Positions 1 through 11,740 of a stretch of 64,000 nt of DNA are shown here, one piece after another (position 1 is the stretch's first letter; each line of letters opens with the position of its first letter). A program made the position numbers and the translations under genes. The stretch comes from Xiphias gladius (lineage: Eukaryota; Chordata; Actinopteri; Istiophoriformes; Xiphiidae): the NCBI RefSeq assembly GCF_016859285.1, contig NC_053414.1, forward strand, positions 2,039,017-2,103,016, in the 5' to 3' direction. The notes beneath the pieces were generated by a model. The model was not told the origin of the DNA, searched no databases, and saw only the letters and a list, made by a program, of their open reading frames with translations.

Positions 1-69
1 ACTCAAACAGCTCACGAGCATCGAACCATAATTTCCAGGTGTGGAAAAAGGAACCCAGGTGAGTCTCAC

Positions 70-3000
70 CCCTCTCCGGTCTGGACATAGGGCTCCTGGC
101 AGGGGTTTCTGGGATAGCAGCGGTAACCACCAAAGTAGTTCCAACACATCTGGTCCTCACGGCAGTTCGTTCCGGTTTCGCACTCGTTTATGTCTGTGAA
201 CAGAACCGGAACATCCACATCAGCACCCAAACACACTTTTCAGTCCTTTAAGAGAATCGGGTCCAGATCGGTGCAGTTCTTCTGCAGGAGGATGACTCTG
301 TTCTGTGGACCGACAGATCAAAAGACCACAAGATCACACCCTACTTACCTTTTCTTTTTTTTTTTTAAATCAGAAATGGATTTTTAATGTGTTTTTATAC
401 TGATTTAAAACACTTACTACTGTGTTCTGGAAGGCAGAAAATATTTCTTTTAAAAGTTGAATTTTAATATTGTGCAGTGGACTATGCATCTGCCGTTGTC
501 CCAAAGCTCCTTATGGTGGTGACATTGCAGTGATCCTACACCGTTGTCTCTCTGGCAGCCCCTGACCTTTGTTTTGCTTTGCTGTTTTCGGTGGATTTTT
601 CAAAAATGTTGTGATTAATTTAATTTGACATAAATGAGTCCGTTAAATAAATGAATATACTTGACATAGATCTACATTTGAATGAACACCAGCGGGCAGT
701 ACTTGGTCAGGGATCGTTGTTTCCACTGGGCTACAGCCTACAAGACCTACCTAACTGCAGCATGGAAAGAAAACGGAAATCTGGTGCACAGACACGTTAA
801 CACGCAGAAGATTTCTTGCCAATCCTTGTGAGTTCTTCCACTTTTTTCAGAGTCATTGGCAGGTTAGTATGCAACAGGAGGATGGACAGTAACTTGTATT
901 TACTTGGTTGTTTGAAGTTAGGTTCAGGTATTCTTGAGAAATACCCAGAGCCAGCTGAGTAAAAAAAACGTGCGGGTGTTTCTTAGAGGTGCGACAGTAG
1001 AAAAACAGAGACCAGTTGAACAGTTTAGTGTGGTGGATGTGAATTTTATGAAATCTGAATCCCTTGTTGAATCCATTGGGTTTTTATGTAACGATGGTTA
1101 AAAACTCAAAGGCTGCATTGACTCTCTGGCCGCTGTCGGGTTGGTTGGTTGTACCTATCGTCAGGAGTTGATTCGCTCTACACTTTTTATGACAAAATAA
1201 AGTCTTTGGGCTTGCGGATGATATCGAGTCATTCCAGTCAAAAGGTTTAAGTCCGACTGAAGTCACGAGTCATTGGTGTCAAAGTCCGAGTCCAGTTGTG
1301 AGTCTTTTAGGATTTTGTCAAGTCTAAGATGATCAGATTCATGGCTCGAGTCTGACTCTACCGCTGGAAGATGGTAGTTTTTGTTGCTGCGGACTAAAAT
1401 CTTGTTTATTGATAAAATCAGACCTGTGGTGTGTGTTCTCCTGGGTACAGCAGTGATTGTTTTATCGACATCACTACTATCAAGATACCGAACCCCAAAT
1501 TGCCCCCGATGTATCATTGGTGTGCGACCGTGTGTGAATGGGTGAATGTGGCATGTGCGGTGTAAAGCGCTTTGAGTGGTCGGTGAGACTAGAAACGCTC
1601 TAAAGAGCAGTCAGCTTCACCATATCATCATGTCATCTGAGAGAAAGAATCACAAACTCGCTGTTGGGTACAACAGCTACAAACCAATGTACATTATTAT
1701 ATGATATGATCAGCCAATACTAAGATGATGATATTGATCTGTATTATCGCTATATAAAGAAACCTAACGACCGGTTTATCGATCTGTATTATCGCTATAT
1801 AAAGAAACCTAACGACCGGTTTATCGATCTGTATTATCGCAATATAAAGAAACCTAACGACCGGTTTATCGATCTGTATTATCGCTATATAAAGAAACCT
1901 AACGACCGGTTTATCGATCTGTATTATCGCAATATAAAGAAACCTAACGACCTGTTTATCGATCTGTATTATCGCTATATAAAGACATAATAAACAGTTC
2001 CTAACAGACTCTGACGCAGCTGTGACCAGATCCCAGTGTTTCCTAACGTCTCTGTTACCGGCTCTAACTCCTCCTGCGGACACTCGTCCGCGGAGGCTGC
2101 TGGTTGAACAGACGATGAACGACAATACAGTAAAGTCAAAATACAGTATGTCAATAAACCAGTTATTACATGTTTGTATAATGATTCTATAGAATCAATA
2201 GTGGGACTTAGGTGTTACTGTGAAGTGTGTGATGTTTTTAGACCTGAACAGAGATTCGGTGTGTCTGGACCCTGGTGACTGCAGGCGTGTACCTTGGCAC
2301 ACGCGTGTTCCCTGCAGCTGGTATCCTTCAGGACAGATGCAGCTGTAGGAGCCGGGCTGGTTCACACACTGCCACTGACACATGTAGGAGGACAGCAGGC
2401 ACTCGTCCACGTCTGATCAACAACAGCAGGAAACAGCAGCACCGGGTGAAGGTTAAAGGTCACCTGCATCAGTTACTGAACTAAAGCGAGTCAGTCTGCT
2501 GTTACCAGAGTTTAACAGCTTGTTATACTGACACGAATGTTTACAGGTTCAACTCATATCATAGATGTGTGCGTTCAGACCGTGGCAGCTGAGCTGGTCC
2601 GGAGTCAGCTCGTAGCCCTGATCACACTGACACATGAAGGATCCCGGCAGGTTGTAGCACAGATGTTGGCAGGGGCTGTTGGGAACACACTCGTTCACAT
2701 CTGGAACAAACATCAACAATAAACACAAGGTTTACCATTACGTCAGTCCTCCTTCAACATCCGGCCGCCTTAAGCATCGGTCTGCCTTGAACACAGTTAC
2801 TTCCTCTGTGGTTGCTCTGAGTTGCTCTAATTGGTCTGTGGTCGCGTTTAGTGATCAAGGTACCGGTGATGTTCAGATTAAAGATATTTTGATGGAACAA
2901 TTTAACCCTATTTCAGACCATCCGGAACAGTAAACTCACCTCGGCAGAAGTTGAACTCGTCAGCAGTGAATCCGACTGGACACTGGACGGAGTTCAGCCT

Positions 3001-5456
3001 GGCCTGGCTGCCGGCAGCCTCGGTATTGCTGCGGTGATTGGGTACGGCAGGGAGGGGGATGAAGTGTGTAGGGGGGGGCCGGGTGGTGGTGGAGGTGGGT
3101 TCTTCCTCTCCGTTGCTGATAATGATCTGAGCATTCTGCGGCAGACAGAAGTATCCTCCGTAGTGGTTGATGCAACCCATCCCTCCTTTACAGGCATCTG
3201 GCAAGGTCTCGCACTCGTTGATGTCTGGGAAATGTAGTCCAACAACACTGGGCTGAAAATGCAGCACTTCACAGGAACATCAGTCTTCACCTCAAAACTC
3301 TGACAACAAACTGTTCTTTCTATTTCCCTGAATTTCAATTTTTTCCCTGCTTTTTCTCATTTCATCTCAGACTTTATCGTATTCATGTTTCTTGAGGTGA
3401 TCAGACATTTCAAACTAGAACTGACAAAATAAAATGTTTTCCATGTGCCGCTGATCCAACGAAACGCCATAATAATAAGCAACTGCAGCTTTAACCGTTA
3501 ATTGATCACTTAGTCGTTGATGTGACGAACTCGGACTTTCATGGACCATGATGAGAGAAAAAAAAAAGAAATAGAAATCATTTACCAAATAATTGATGTT
3601 TAGCCTTTTTTTCTTCAGGATTTGTTTTGACTGAAAAACTGAAATTTCACAGTTTGATATTTTTCTTTCAAACCATTTTCATCTTTACTCTGAAGCTTCT
3701 TCAGGTTTGTTTGTATCTTTATTATTGATCTAAAATCATTGATCAGTGGTTAAATGTCTTTCACCTTTACATTCTTGATCTTCAACGTTGAACTCGTAGC
3801 CCTCCGTACACTGTCAGAGAACATAGGTCAGGTTATTGATCGATCAGATATTGATCAGGTGAATTATTAGTCGAATTAATGAAATGGACAAACAACATAA
3901 TCAAGAGGAGTTTTCAATACTGATGCTGCCCCTGAAATCTGACACTATCATTACTTCCTCTGTGGTTGCTCTGAGTTGCTCTAATTGGTCTGTGGTCGCG
4001 TTTAGTGATCAAGGTACCGGTGATGTTCAGATTAAAGATATTTTGATGGAACAATTTAACCCTATTTCAGACCATCCGGAACAGTAAACTCACCTCGGCA
4101 GAAGTTGAACTCGTCAGCAGTGAATCCGACTGGACACTGGACGGAGTTCAGCCTGGCCTGGCTGCCGGCCTGGCTGCCGGCAGCCTCGGTATTGCTGCGG
4201 TGATTGGGTACGGCAGGGAGGGGGATGAAGTGTGTAGGGGGGGGCCGGGTGGTGGTGGAGGTGGGTTCTTCCTCTCCGTTGCTGATAATGATCTGAGCAT
4301 TCTGCGGCAGACAGAAGTATCCTCCGTAGTGGTTGATGCAACCCATCCCTCCTTTACAGGCATCTGGCAAGGTCTCGCACTCGTTGATGTCTGGGAAATG
4401 TAGTCCAACAACACTGGGCTGAAAATGCAGCACTTCACAGGAACATCAGTCTTCACCTCAAAACTCTGACAACAAACTGTTCTTTCTATTTCCCTGAATT
4501 TCAATTTTTTCCCTGCTTTTTCTCATTTCATCTCAGACTTTATCGTATTCATGTTTCTTGAGGTGATCAGACATTTCAAACTAGAACTGACAAAATAAAA
4601 TGTTTTCCATGTGCCGCTGATCCAACGAAACGCCATAATAATAAGCAACTGCAGCTTTAACCGTTAATTGATCACTTAGTCGTTGATGTGACGAACTCGG
4701 ACTTTCATGGACCATGATGAGAGAAAAAAAAAAGAAATAGAAATCATTTACCAAATAATTGATGTTTAGCCTTTTTTTCTTCAGGATTTGTTTTGAATGA
4801 AAAACTGAAATTTCACAGTTTGATATTTTTCTTTCAAACCATTTTCATCTTTACTCTGAAGCTTCTTCAGGTTTGTTTGTATCTTTATTATTTGTTATTG
4901 ATCTAAAATTATTGATCAGTGGTTAAATGTCTTTCACCTTTACATTCTTGATCTTCAACGTTGAACTCGTAGCCCTCCGTACACTGTCAGAGAACATAGG
5001 TCAGGTTATTGATCGATCAGATATTGATCAGGTGAATTATTATTTGAACGAATGAAATGGACAAACAACATAATCAAGAGGAGTTTTCAATACTGATGCT
5101 GCCCCTGAAATCTGACACTATCATTACTTCCTCTGTGAATACTGCAAACAGAGTACACCCCAAAAATCACGAGCTACTCCACAGCAACCACCCTGAGTCA
5201 CCATGGCAACCACCTCATCCACCCTAGCAACCCCTCAGGACTGATCCAGATTCCCCTGGGCCTCTGTTCTGAATGCAAGGTTTGGACTTGTAACCGAGCG
5301 TTTGTGTGTATGTGACGTGGGAGAAGAGCGTGAGGTGGGTTATGGGAGTTGTAGTGTTTGGATGCTTACCGAGTAGGTGACGGGTTCGTCCACCTGCTGA
5401 GCAGAAACCATGAAGATAAAAACACTCAGAAGGAGGAAAACCTGCAGCGTCTCCAT
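70..5456 (-). CDS. efemp1: efemp1 (EGF-containing fibulin-like extracellular matrix protein 1, fibulin-3), 5' part, 3' end beyond window
   Basis: Secreted elastic-fibre and basement-membrane glycoprotein built of calcium-binding EGF modules. Coding exons on the minus strand, 5' to 3': 5370-5456 (start codon and a 20-residue hydrophobic signal peptide ending near VSAQ), 4938-4983 ([14 protein letters not shown]), 4094-4390 ([16 protein letters not shown] plus Pro/Thr linker), 3765-3810 and 2940-3224 (second copies of those two exons), 2581-2700 (EGF, DVNEC), 2293-2412 ([17 protein letters not shown]) and 70-193 ([29 protein letters not shown]). Linker text ([12 protein letters not shown]) and the last exon resemble fibulin-3 more than fibulin-4. 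From linker exon onward all EGF exons are phase 1-1. The two EGF exons that normally follow the linker are not visible between 2701 and 2939. The final exon ends at a GTGAGA donor at 69. The fibulin C-terminal domain lies outside the window. Confidence 0.86.
1735..1990. repeat. 45-bp minisatellite in an efemp1 intron (about 5.6 units)
   Basis: Units beginning GATCTGTATTATCGC recur every 45 bp at about 1736, 1781, 1826, 1871, 1916 and 1961, with a CTATAT/CAATAT variant alternating between units. Because 45 is divisible by 3, the minus strand stays open and reads a repeated 15-residue peptide ([15 protein letters not shown]). It lies between the exons at 70-193 and 2293-2412 without splice support, so it is taken as intronic. 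Confidence 0.9.
2811..5137. repeat. tandem duplication of a 1.15-kb efemp1 segment carrying exons 2 and 3
   Basis: Copy A occupies 2811-3964 and copy B 3965-5137. The boundary word TTACTTCCTCTGTG occurs at about 2797, 3951 and 5124. The copies are nearly identical. Copy B has a 12-bp insertion in the linker exon (adds GSQA in frame), an extra TTTGTTA-type insertion in the intron and scattered substitutions. Each copy contains one 46-bp exon and one linker exon with intact splice sites. Confidence 0.93.
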
Positions 5457-6154
5457 CCTCCTGAAGACACAACACACAGAAACTCAGAGACAAAGATCGA
5501 GCTGAGAGACGGGGCTGCAACTGCTCATTGGTTTTACAGTCACTTAGTCAATGATGTGTTTGATTAATCGGTGAATTGTTTGGGTCTATGAAACATCAGC
5601 AAACAGTGAAAAATGTCCACCTCAGTTTCTCAGAGTCCAGCGTGAAGTCTTCAGCCAGATTCTGGTTCCTGTGATTTAAAACGAGGAAAAGCATCAAATC
5701 TGAGCCGGAAAATCGACTGAGACGATTCACATCAAAACACTGGGCAGTTATTTTCGGTGGATTCATAAGTGTCGACTAATTGATTAACTGACTAATCGTT
5801 GCAGCTCTAAAGTGACGTGGTTCGTCTCTCGGTTCATCCACACAGACCCTCATTTAAACTAAAAGTCCCTGTAATCTCCTCCAGTCCAGTTCCAGTCCAG
5901 ACCTCTGTACCTGCAGTCTAACAAACCGTTTCACAGTCTCAGCTCTTTAGTCCTGCACCTTTCCCCTCTCGATACACCTGAGACCGACTCAGACTGTCAG
6001 AGACCGTACAGTCATCCTGCACCGGGTAACTGCAGTCCACCACAGACCCTGGTCCTCCTCCGCAATGATCCACAGCAGGATCATCGTGCAGGTATCACCC
6101 AGGTGTTCCCGGTTCAGGAGAACACCGTGTGTCGTCAAAGCGAGGGGTCTTACC

Positions 6155-6330
6155 TGGACTCTCCGGTGTCGGATCCTGATCTGTAGGTGTGTTTGATCCG
6201 GGGAAGCAGGAGGCGGACAGGCGGGCGGTGTTTGTGTTTCGGCCGCTCGGGAGGCTCTGTGCTCCGGCAGCGCGTCTGCAGCCCCGCCGCTGCCGAGGAT
6301 GGAGCGGTGCGGAGCAGCGCGGAGCGGTGC
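6155..6330 (-). promoter_or_regulatory. efemp1: probable non-coding first exon and promoter area of efemp1
   Basis: Read on the minus strand, a good donor (CCAG|GTAAGACC) lies with its exon edge at 6155. The coding exon that carries the efemp1 start codon is preceded by a strong acceptor (TGTCTTCAG) with the exon beginning at 5460. A spliced 5' UTR starting in the GC- and CpG-rich block around 6180-6350 therefore fits. The transcription start is not resolvable by eye. This is inference from splice signals only. Confidence 0.4.
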
Positions 6331-6957
6331 CGCCCCCTGCAGGCTGCTGTGTGACAGCGACTAAACCAGAGTCAGTGCGAAGGACACCGTGCGCCTCACC
6401 TGCAGCGTTTTCAGATCACATGGTCAAAGTGAGGCATCTCAGCGTCAGTGACTCCAAACATCTACATCAGAGGGACAACAACGGGGACAGAGGAGGCTGA
6501 CATCCGGCGCTCAGCACACAATGCTACCAAGAACGCCTGGCTGGATTCAGGACTCACAGGGGAACTCAGAGCTGTGGGCTGATTAACAGGTCAAATGATT
6601 CACCTGTTACAGGTAAACATTCAGAAGGTGGCATCACAGCTACAGCTGCAGGAAAGTAAGCCCAGATCGCTAAGGATTGTGGGTTGAAGGAGACTCCTGA
6701 GTTTCACACTACAAAAAAATCTCTCATTTTATTTTAGAACCGCTCAGGTCAGTCTGTGTCCTCTTCTAAATCTCAAACAGCCGGCGCTGGTTTTCGTTTC
6801 CTTCTCTTATTCAGACGATTGAACCCATGTTTAGCTCCATTTAACTTGTAAGATGCTGTTTCGCAAACATCATCTCTCCCCGATGTTTTAAAAAAGTTTT
6901 CAGCTCAGTCACAGATTTATTTTTACAGTCCGAATAAGGCTCCTCGGCAGGAACCCT

Positions 6958-6994
6958 TCCTCCTCCTCCTCCTCCTCCTCCTCCTCCTCCTCCT
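6958..6994. repeat. (TCC)n microsatellite
   Basis: About twelve uninterrupted TCC triplets in the spacer upstream of the opsin gene. Confidence 0.9.
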
Positions 6995-7249
6995 TTGCAC
7001 TCAGTAATCTGTGGGGTCAGAGGTCAACCTGCAGGTCGGACGGCAGAGGATTATTCTGAGGCTGAATCAGGATCAGTTCCCTGCCTCCACACGCAGTGAA
7101 ACGCAGGGGCCTCTCCACAGGATCAGCTGATCGGTTGATACGTTACTTTGTTGTTATAAATTTCCTGAAAATTTCGCAATTGATCAAATTATCAAAACTA
7201 TTTGATTTTATATATTATATATACGTAAACAGATGTCGGTTCCTGGCTG

Positions 7250-7725
7250 ACAGGAGTGGAATCTGACGTGGAGATGCCTTTCTACTCGCCACAGCTGTAA
7301 ACGGTGGTTACCTGAGTTACCGTAGCCTCTGTCAGCTCCAGCCGGTCCGGCCGGTCTCCTCTGACCTCTCTCACCAACAAGGCGTTTCCATCCACAGAGC
7401 TGCTGCTCGCTGGATTTTTTTTGGTTTGTTTTTGGCTCCACTCTGAGTAAAAACTCTAGAGACCGTTGTGCGTGAAAATCCCAGGACACCAGCAGTTTCA
7501 GAAACACTCAAACCAGCCCGCCTGGAACCAACGGTCGTGCTACGGTCAAAGTCACTGAGGTCACATTTTTGCTTCCCTTCTGAACAGTGAACATTGTATG
7601 AGGCTCCTGACCTGGATCTGCACTGGGTTGGTAATTGGACTGCTGCCACATGATTGGCTGATTGGATAACGGCATGAACGAGCAGGTGGAAAGGTGTTCC
7701 TAATAAACTGCTCAGTGAGTGTATG
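7250..7725 (-). mobile_element. Tc1/mariner-type DNA transposon remnant (transposase N-terminal part)
   Basis: The minus strand reads CDLSDFDRSTTVGSRRAG followed by LSVSETAGVLGFSRTTVSRV, a helix-turn-helix typical of fish Tc1/mariner transposases. The end sequence GGAACACCTTTCCACCTGC, next to an AGCAGTTTATTA word, matches a widely dispersed fish element family as I remember it. Only the N-terminal part is present, no catalytic DDE region follows, and the frame is broken downstream. Confidence 0.72.
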
Positions 7726-8119
7726 TCACTGAAATGGAAATACTCCCTGCAGTACAGCACTTGAGTAATTGTACTTAGTTACTCTCTGCCACTCATCACA
7801 GTTCATACAAAATGACTCAGGTCAAAACAAATCAACAATGGAACTGAGTTTAAATCTGTTTACCTGCTGAGAGTGGTTATTACATCACCAATTAATCGAC
7901 CAATCAGAGATCTACTCTTTACAGTGACCTGTGATCTCTGACCTCCTCTCTCTGGTTTTCTGGTTTGATGCCAGTTCCCCTGCTGGTGAGCTGGGAGCTG
8001 AACCAGGATCAGGTGTCTATATTTACCTCAGATTAAGAGCAGAGAGACTTCCTGTTGTTGGTCAGAGCAGCAGCTCATCGCGCGCTTCAGGAACAGCAGC
8101 TCAGATTTCATAGGAAGAC

Positions 8120-11100
8120 ATGTCGTTCGGCAGCAGCTCGGCAGCAGGTGGCCCCCCCTGGAGGAACAACAGCTTCGTCCTGGGGGGGAGCCGAGACCCT
8201 CCTCTGTCCGACCAGGGAGAGACCATCATCGGAGTCTACCTGCTGCTGCTGGGTGGGTACACACACTGCAAGACACACTCTCCACACACTGACTGAACTG
8301 CAGCACCAATACACAGGAATACTACGCAGTAAGAGTACTCTGTCAGGGGAAAACCTGAGTTTTCACTGTAGAGACTCATCTTCGGTTTCAGGACTGTTCC
8401 TTTTCAAGTCCATTGAAACCTCGCATTAGGAAGAGCTGGACGTCCTCCAGCAGCCGGAGAGTTTCCTTTCAACTAAAAAACTAAAATCACATTCAGAGCT
8501 GCAGCAGAGGAGCTGAGACGTGTTCGGCTGTTAAAGAAACCAGGCGTCCGTCAATGCCTGCAGGAGGGGTCCTGCAGCTGAAGACGGTCGGAGACTCTGC
8601 TGTCCTGACTTCAGGTCAGTCCTCCGCTGGGGATCCGGAACAGACAAGAGTCCGTCCCAGATGAGGAGCCACCGGGTCCTCTGAGTGACGGAACGGCTAA
8701 ATGTCCAGAGGCAGAGGCGGCGGTGGTCGGGGGGGTAGAGTTTGCCAGTGGACTAGAGGTAGGAGGGATCGGTTCCCTTTACCACCCTGTAGACCAGCAC
8801 CTGAACTGGATGAAGCTGCTGCTGGAACCAGTGTAGTGATCAGACAAGAGGATCTGGATCTGGATCTGATGGCAGACAACGAGGAGGGAGGTGCAGTAGT
8901 CCAGGCCAGAGACGACACCTGGATGAGCATCTGGGCCGCCTCCCTGGTGAGACAGGGGTTCATCCCCCTGACGATGTGGACTGGTCTACTACTGCCATGT
9001 TTGATGAAGGCAACAGTTCATCATCCAGGGTCACTCCAGGTCCTTCATCACCATGGTGATGGACAGGTCTCAGTGAGCCTCCCCTGGGAGAACAGAACCT
9101 CAGTCTGGTCCAGGGGGAGCTTTAGGTGGAGCCTTGTGATTCAGACACCCATCCTCTTACCTGGTCCGGGCGACCTGGCAGAGTGCAGAGCTGGAGACAC
9201 CCAGTCCTTTAAGGGTGGAGAGGAGGATCTGCTGGTGTCAAAAGTTACTGTCAGAGGAAAATCTTGCATCCACCTATCAGGACATCCACTCTGAACAACA
9301 TGCTCTACTATACATACGTTTCAGACTGAAGTTAAGAAACTGTGATTCCGCATCTGTCACGGTTTTATTCTTGCTTGTTTGTTCTTGTGTGCAAATACTG
9401 TATATCCCTGTGTGTGTCAGGACTGTGGACTCATACCTGACCCGTTTCTCTGTGCTGGTTTCAGGCTGGTTGTCCTGGTTTGGAAACAGCATTGTGCTCT
9501 TCGTCCTGTACAGACAGAGAGCCACGCTGCAGCCCACCGACTACCTGACCTTTAACCTGGCCGTCTCCGACGCTAGCATCTCAGTGTTTGGATACTCCAG
9601 AGGCATCATCGAAATCTTCAACGTGTTCCAGGCCAGCGGCTACTTCATCTCCTCCATCTGGACCTGCCAGGTACCACACTCGAGACACACCTGAGACTAT
9701 GGTTTGTACGGAAAAGAAAAAGGTTTAGCTGAGTGGTTGGAGTGCATACCGCCGCTTTCTTTCCCCACATTTCCTGTCTGTCTTTACTGCCCCTATTGAA
9801 TAAAGGCATAAAATTGCCCCAGAAAAGAAAGGACCCTCGTTGTGCTACTACGATGGGCTCACCTGAACCTCCACACACTAGTAACCTGTCCTTTTTGTCT
9901 GCTCCAGGTGGATGGTTTCTTCACACTGGGGTTCGGTCTGGGCAGCATCAACACACTGACAGTGATCAGCATCACCCGCTACATCAAAGGATGTCACCCC
10001 AGCAGAGGTCTCAGTCTTAACCTTCATATTTACCGTCAGTGTATCCAGCAGCAGCAGGGGACCACACAATGTCCACCTTAATGTCTCGGGGCTTTATTCC
10101 TATTCATATTAACAGTGAATCAACAATCAGGTTTGGTAGCTCTGAGAGTTGTAATACTTTAACTTTAACGCGGAGGCTTAGAGAGAACAGCAGACCTGAC
10201 CTACAGCTACATGACAACAGATCGGATGAGCTTTTACAGGCTCTTCCTCGATGTCTTTCGTTTTTTCTGTTGTCATGTTGGTTCCCAAACAGGTCTGTAT
10301 GTTGGCGTCAGCATGTTTCATCAGATCAGCAGAAACAATTTAACTTCTTCCATTCTCACACAAAGTCAAGTTTCACTCTGAGCTGATAAAAAAAAGACAC
10401 AAGGAAAAAAAACTCAAATCCACTTTAAAATCCAAGTTCGGGGCTCTGGACGGGATTTAAATGACAGGAGGAGGCTGTGGCTGCAATTACAGTATTATTG
10501 GTGGGGGAAGGGTGAAACAGTGGAGGATTAAAATGAAAAAGTTAAAAACACCCCCCACCACAGACAGAAATCCAGTCTGAACGTGGGTTAAAGGTTCTAT
10601 TGTTGATTTTAATTCCTTTAAAACCTTTCCCAGGTTTTGAAAAGGGTTTGTTTAAATAAATCAGTGTTTAAATGAGTGTGTGTGTTGTGTTTCAGCCCAT
10701 CACATCAACAGGACCAGCGTGTCCCTGTGTCTGCTGCTGATCTGGATCACGGCAGGATTCTGGTCTGGAGCGCCGCTGCTCGGCTGGGGGAGCTACACAG
10801 GCAGGAAACCGACAAATAAACGTTCTGTTACAAACTCAGTAAAAGTTAACTGATCTGACCTTCTAACCCCTGACCCACGACCTCTGACTTCTCTGTGGTC
10901 CTCCCCTCTGCAGATCGTGGGTACGGGACCTGTGAGATCGACTGGGCTAAAGCAAACTACTCCAGCGTCTACAGGTCCTACATCATCTCCATCTTCATCT
11001 TCTGCTTCTTCGTCCCTGTGCTCATCATGCTCTTCTGCTACGTGTCCATCATCAACATGGTGAAGAGAGGCAACGCTCTCTCAGCAGAGGGAGACCTGAG

Positions 11101-11740
11101 CGACCGCCAGAGGAAGATCGAGAGAGACGTCACCATAGTGAGTCTGTACTACCCACAAGTCGTCATGTCATGCTTTGTCCTAAGGTTCAGCAGTATTTGA
11201 TCTGGCGTAGCTTCTTATTGGTAGAATGCCGACCTGTCCTGCTGTCTCCTCCAGGTTTCAATAGTGATTTGTACAGCCTTCATCCTGGCCTGGTCTCCGT
11301 ACGCTGTGGTGTCCATGTGGTCCGCCTGGGGCTTCCATGTGCCGAACCTCACCAGCATCTTCACTCGACTCTTTGCCAAGTCCGCCAGTTTCTATAACCC
11401 CCTCATCTACTTTGGACTCAGCTCCAAGTTCCGTAAAGATGTCTCGGTCCTGCTGCCCTGTGCCCGTGACGCCAAAGACACAGTAAAGCTGAAGCGCTTC
11501 AAGCCGAAGGCCGACGGCCATGGCCGCCCAGCCGCAGGAGGAGGAGCCAGACTCAAAGTTCCTCTGAACCAGATCGAGAAGAAGTACTCACCCGGGAACC
11601 AGCCCAAGCCGGCCCCCAGCCCGGACTCTGGGATGGGAAGTCCACCCTGCACGCCACCGCCTGTCAACAAGGAGGTGTTCTACATCGACATGTCCCGGCC
11701 CTCTGAGACGGGCTCTGAGTTTGAATGTGAGAGACTCTGA
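8120..11740 (+). CDS. non-visual opsin, neuropsin (OPN5-like) group
   Basis: Seven-helix retinal-binding GPCR of the OPN5-related group (teleost opn5/6/7/8/9 not resolved). Coding exons: 8120-8252, 9465-9670, 9908-10007, 10696-10800, 10914-11137, 11255-11740, in phase, 417 aa. The N-terminus has an NNS glycosylation site. TM7 reads FAKSASFYNPLIY, so the retinal Schiff-base lysine (bovine K296 position) and NPxxY are present. The disulphide cysteines are kept (WTC before TM3, YGTCEIDW in loop 2). By ungapped alignment, position 113 is Asp and position 181 Asp, and the E/DRY motif reads TRY. WSPYAVVSMWSAWG is close to OPN5. The C-tail is long and Pro/Lys-rich. The exon 4 donor is GC rather than GT (ACAG|GCAGGA), required by phase. 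Exon 1 could differ if an upstream UTR exon exists. Confidence 0.88.
8640..9300. other. long open frame in opsin intron 1, probably a repeat relic
   Basis: A plus-strand frame of 197 codons runs 8701-9294 with Gly/Arg-rich then unremarkable sequence. On the other strand a short SLAWTTAPPSSL-type stretch may be a frame-shifted echo of a LINE-like LDYCNSLL block. Position inside an opsin intron, lack of family resemblance and lack of splice sites argue against a gene. The sequence type (GTGCAGTAGTCCAGGCCAGA) recalls dispersed fish repeats, but I cannot name the family. Confidence 0.3.

Larger units (their letters stand above)
6331..8119. other. spacer between efemp1 and the opsin gene (divergent promoters)
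   Basis: The two genes are transcribed away from each other. The stretch holds a (TCC)n microsatellite (6958-6994), a Tc1/mariner remnant (about 7250-7725) and a TATA-like TATATTTA at 8018-8025, roughly 95 bp before the opsin start codon. No coding exon was recognised. Confidence 0.5.

Noticed and set aside
1697-2125. 142-codon minus-strand frame as a repetitive protein
   Set aside because: Open only because the minisatellite period is 45 bp. It has no donor or acceptor linking it to efemp1.
3034-4403. Plus-strand Gly-rich frames over the efemp1 linker exons
   Set aside because: Antisense of the Pro/Thr-rich efemp1 linker. The minus-strand reading has EGF motifs and splice sites.
8601-8963. 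Minus-strand Pro/Ser-rich frame opposite the 197-codon frame
   Set aside because: Shadow of low-complexity sequence with no splice or family support.
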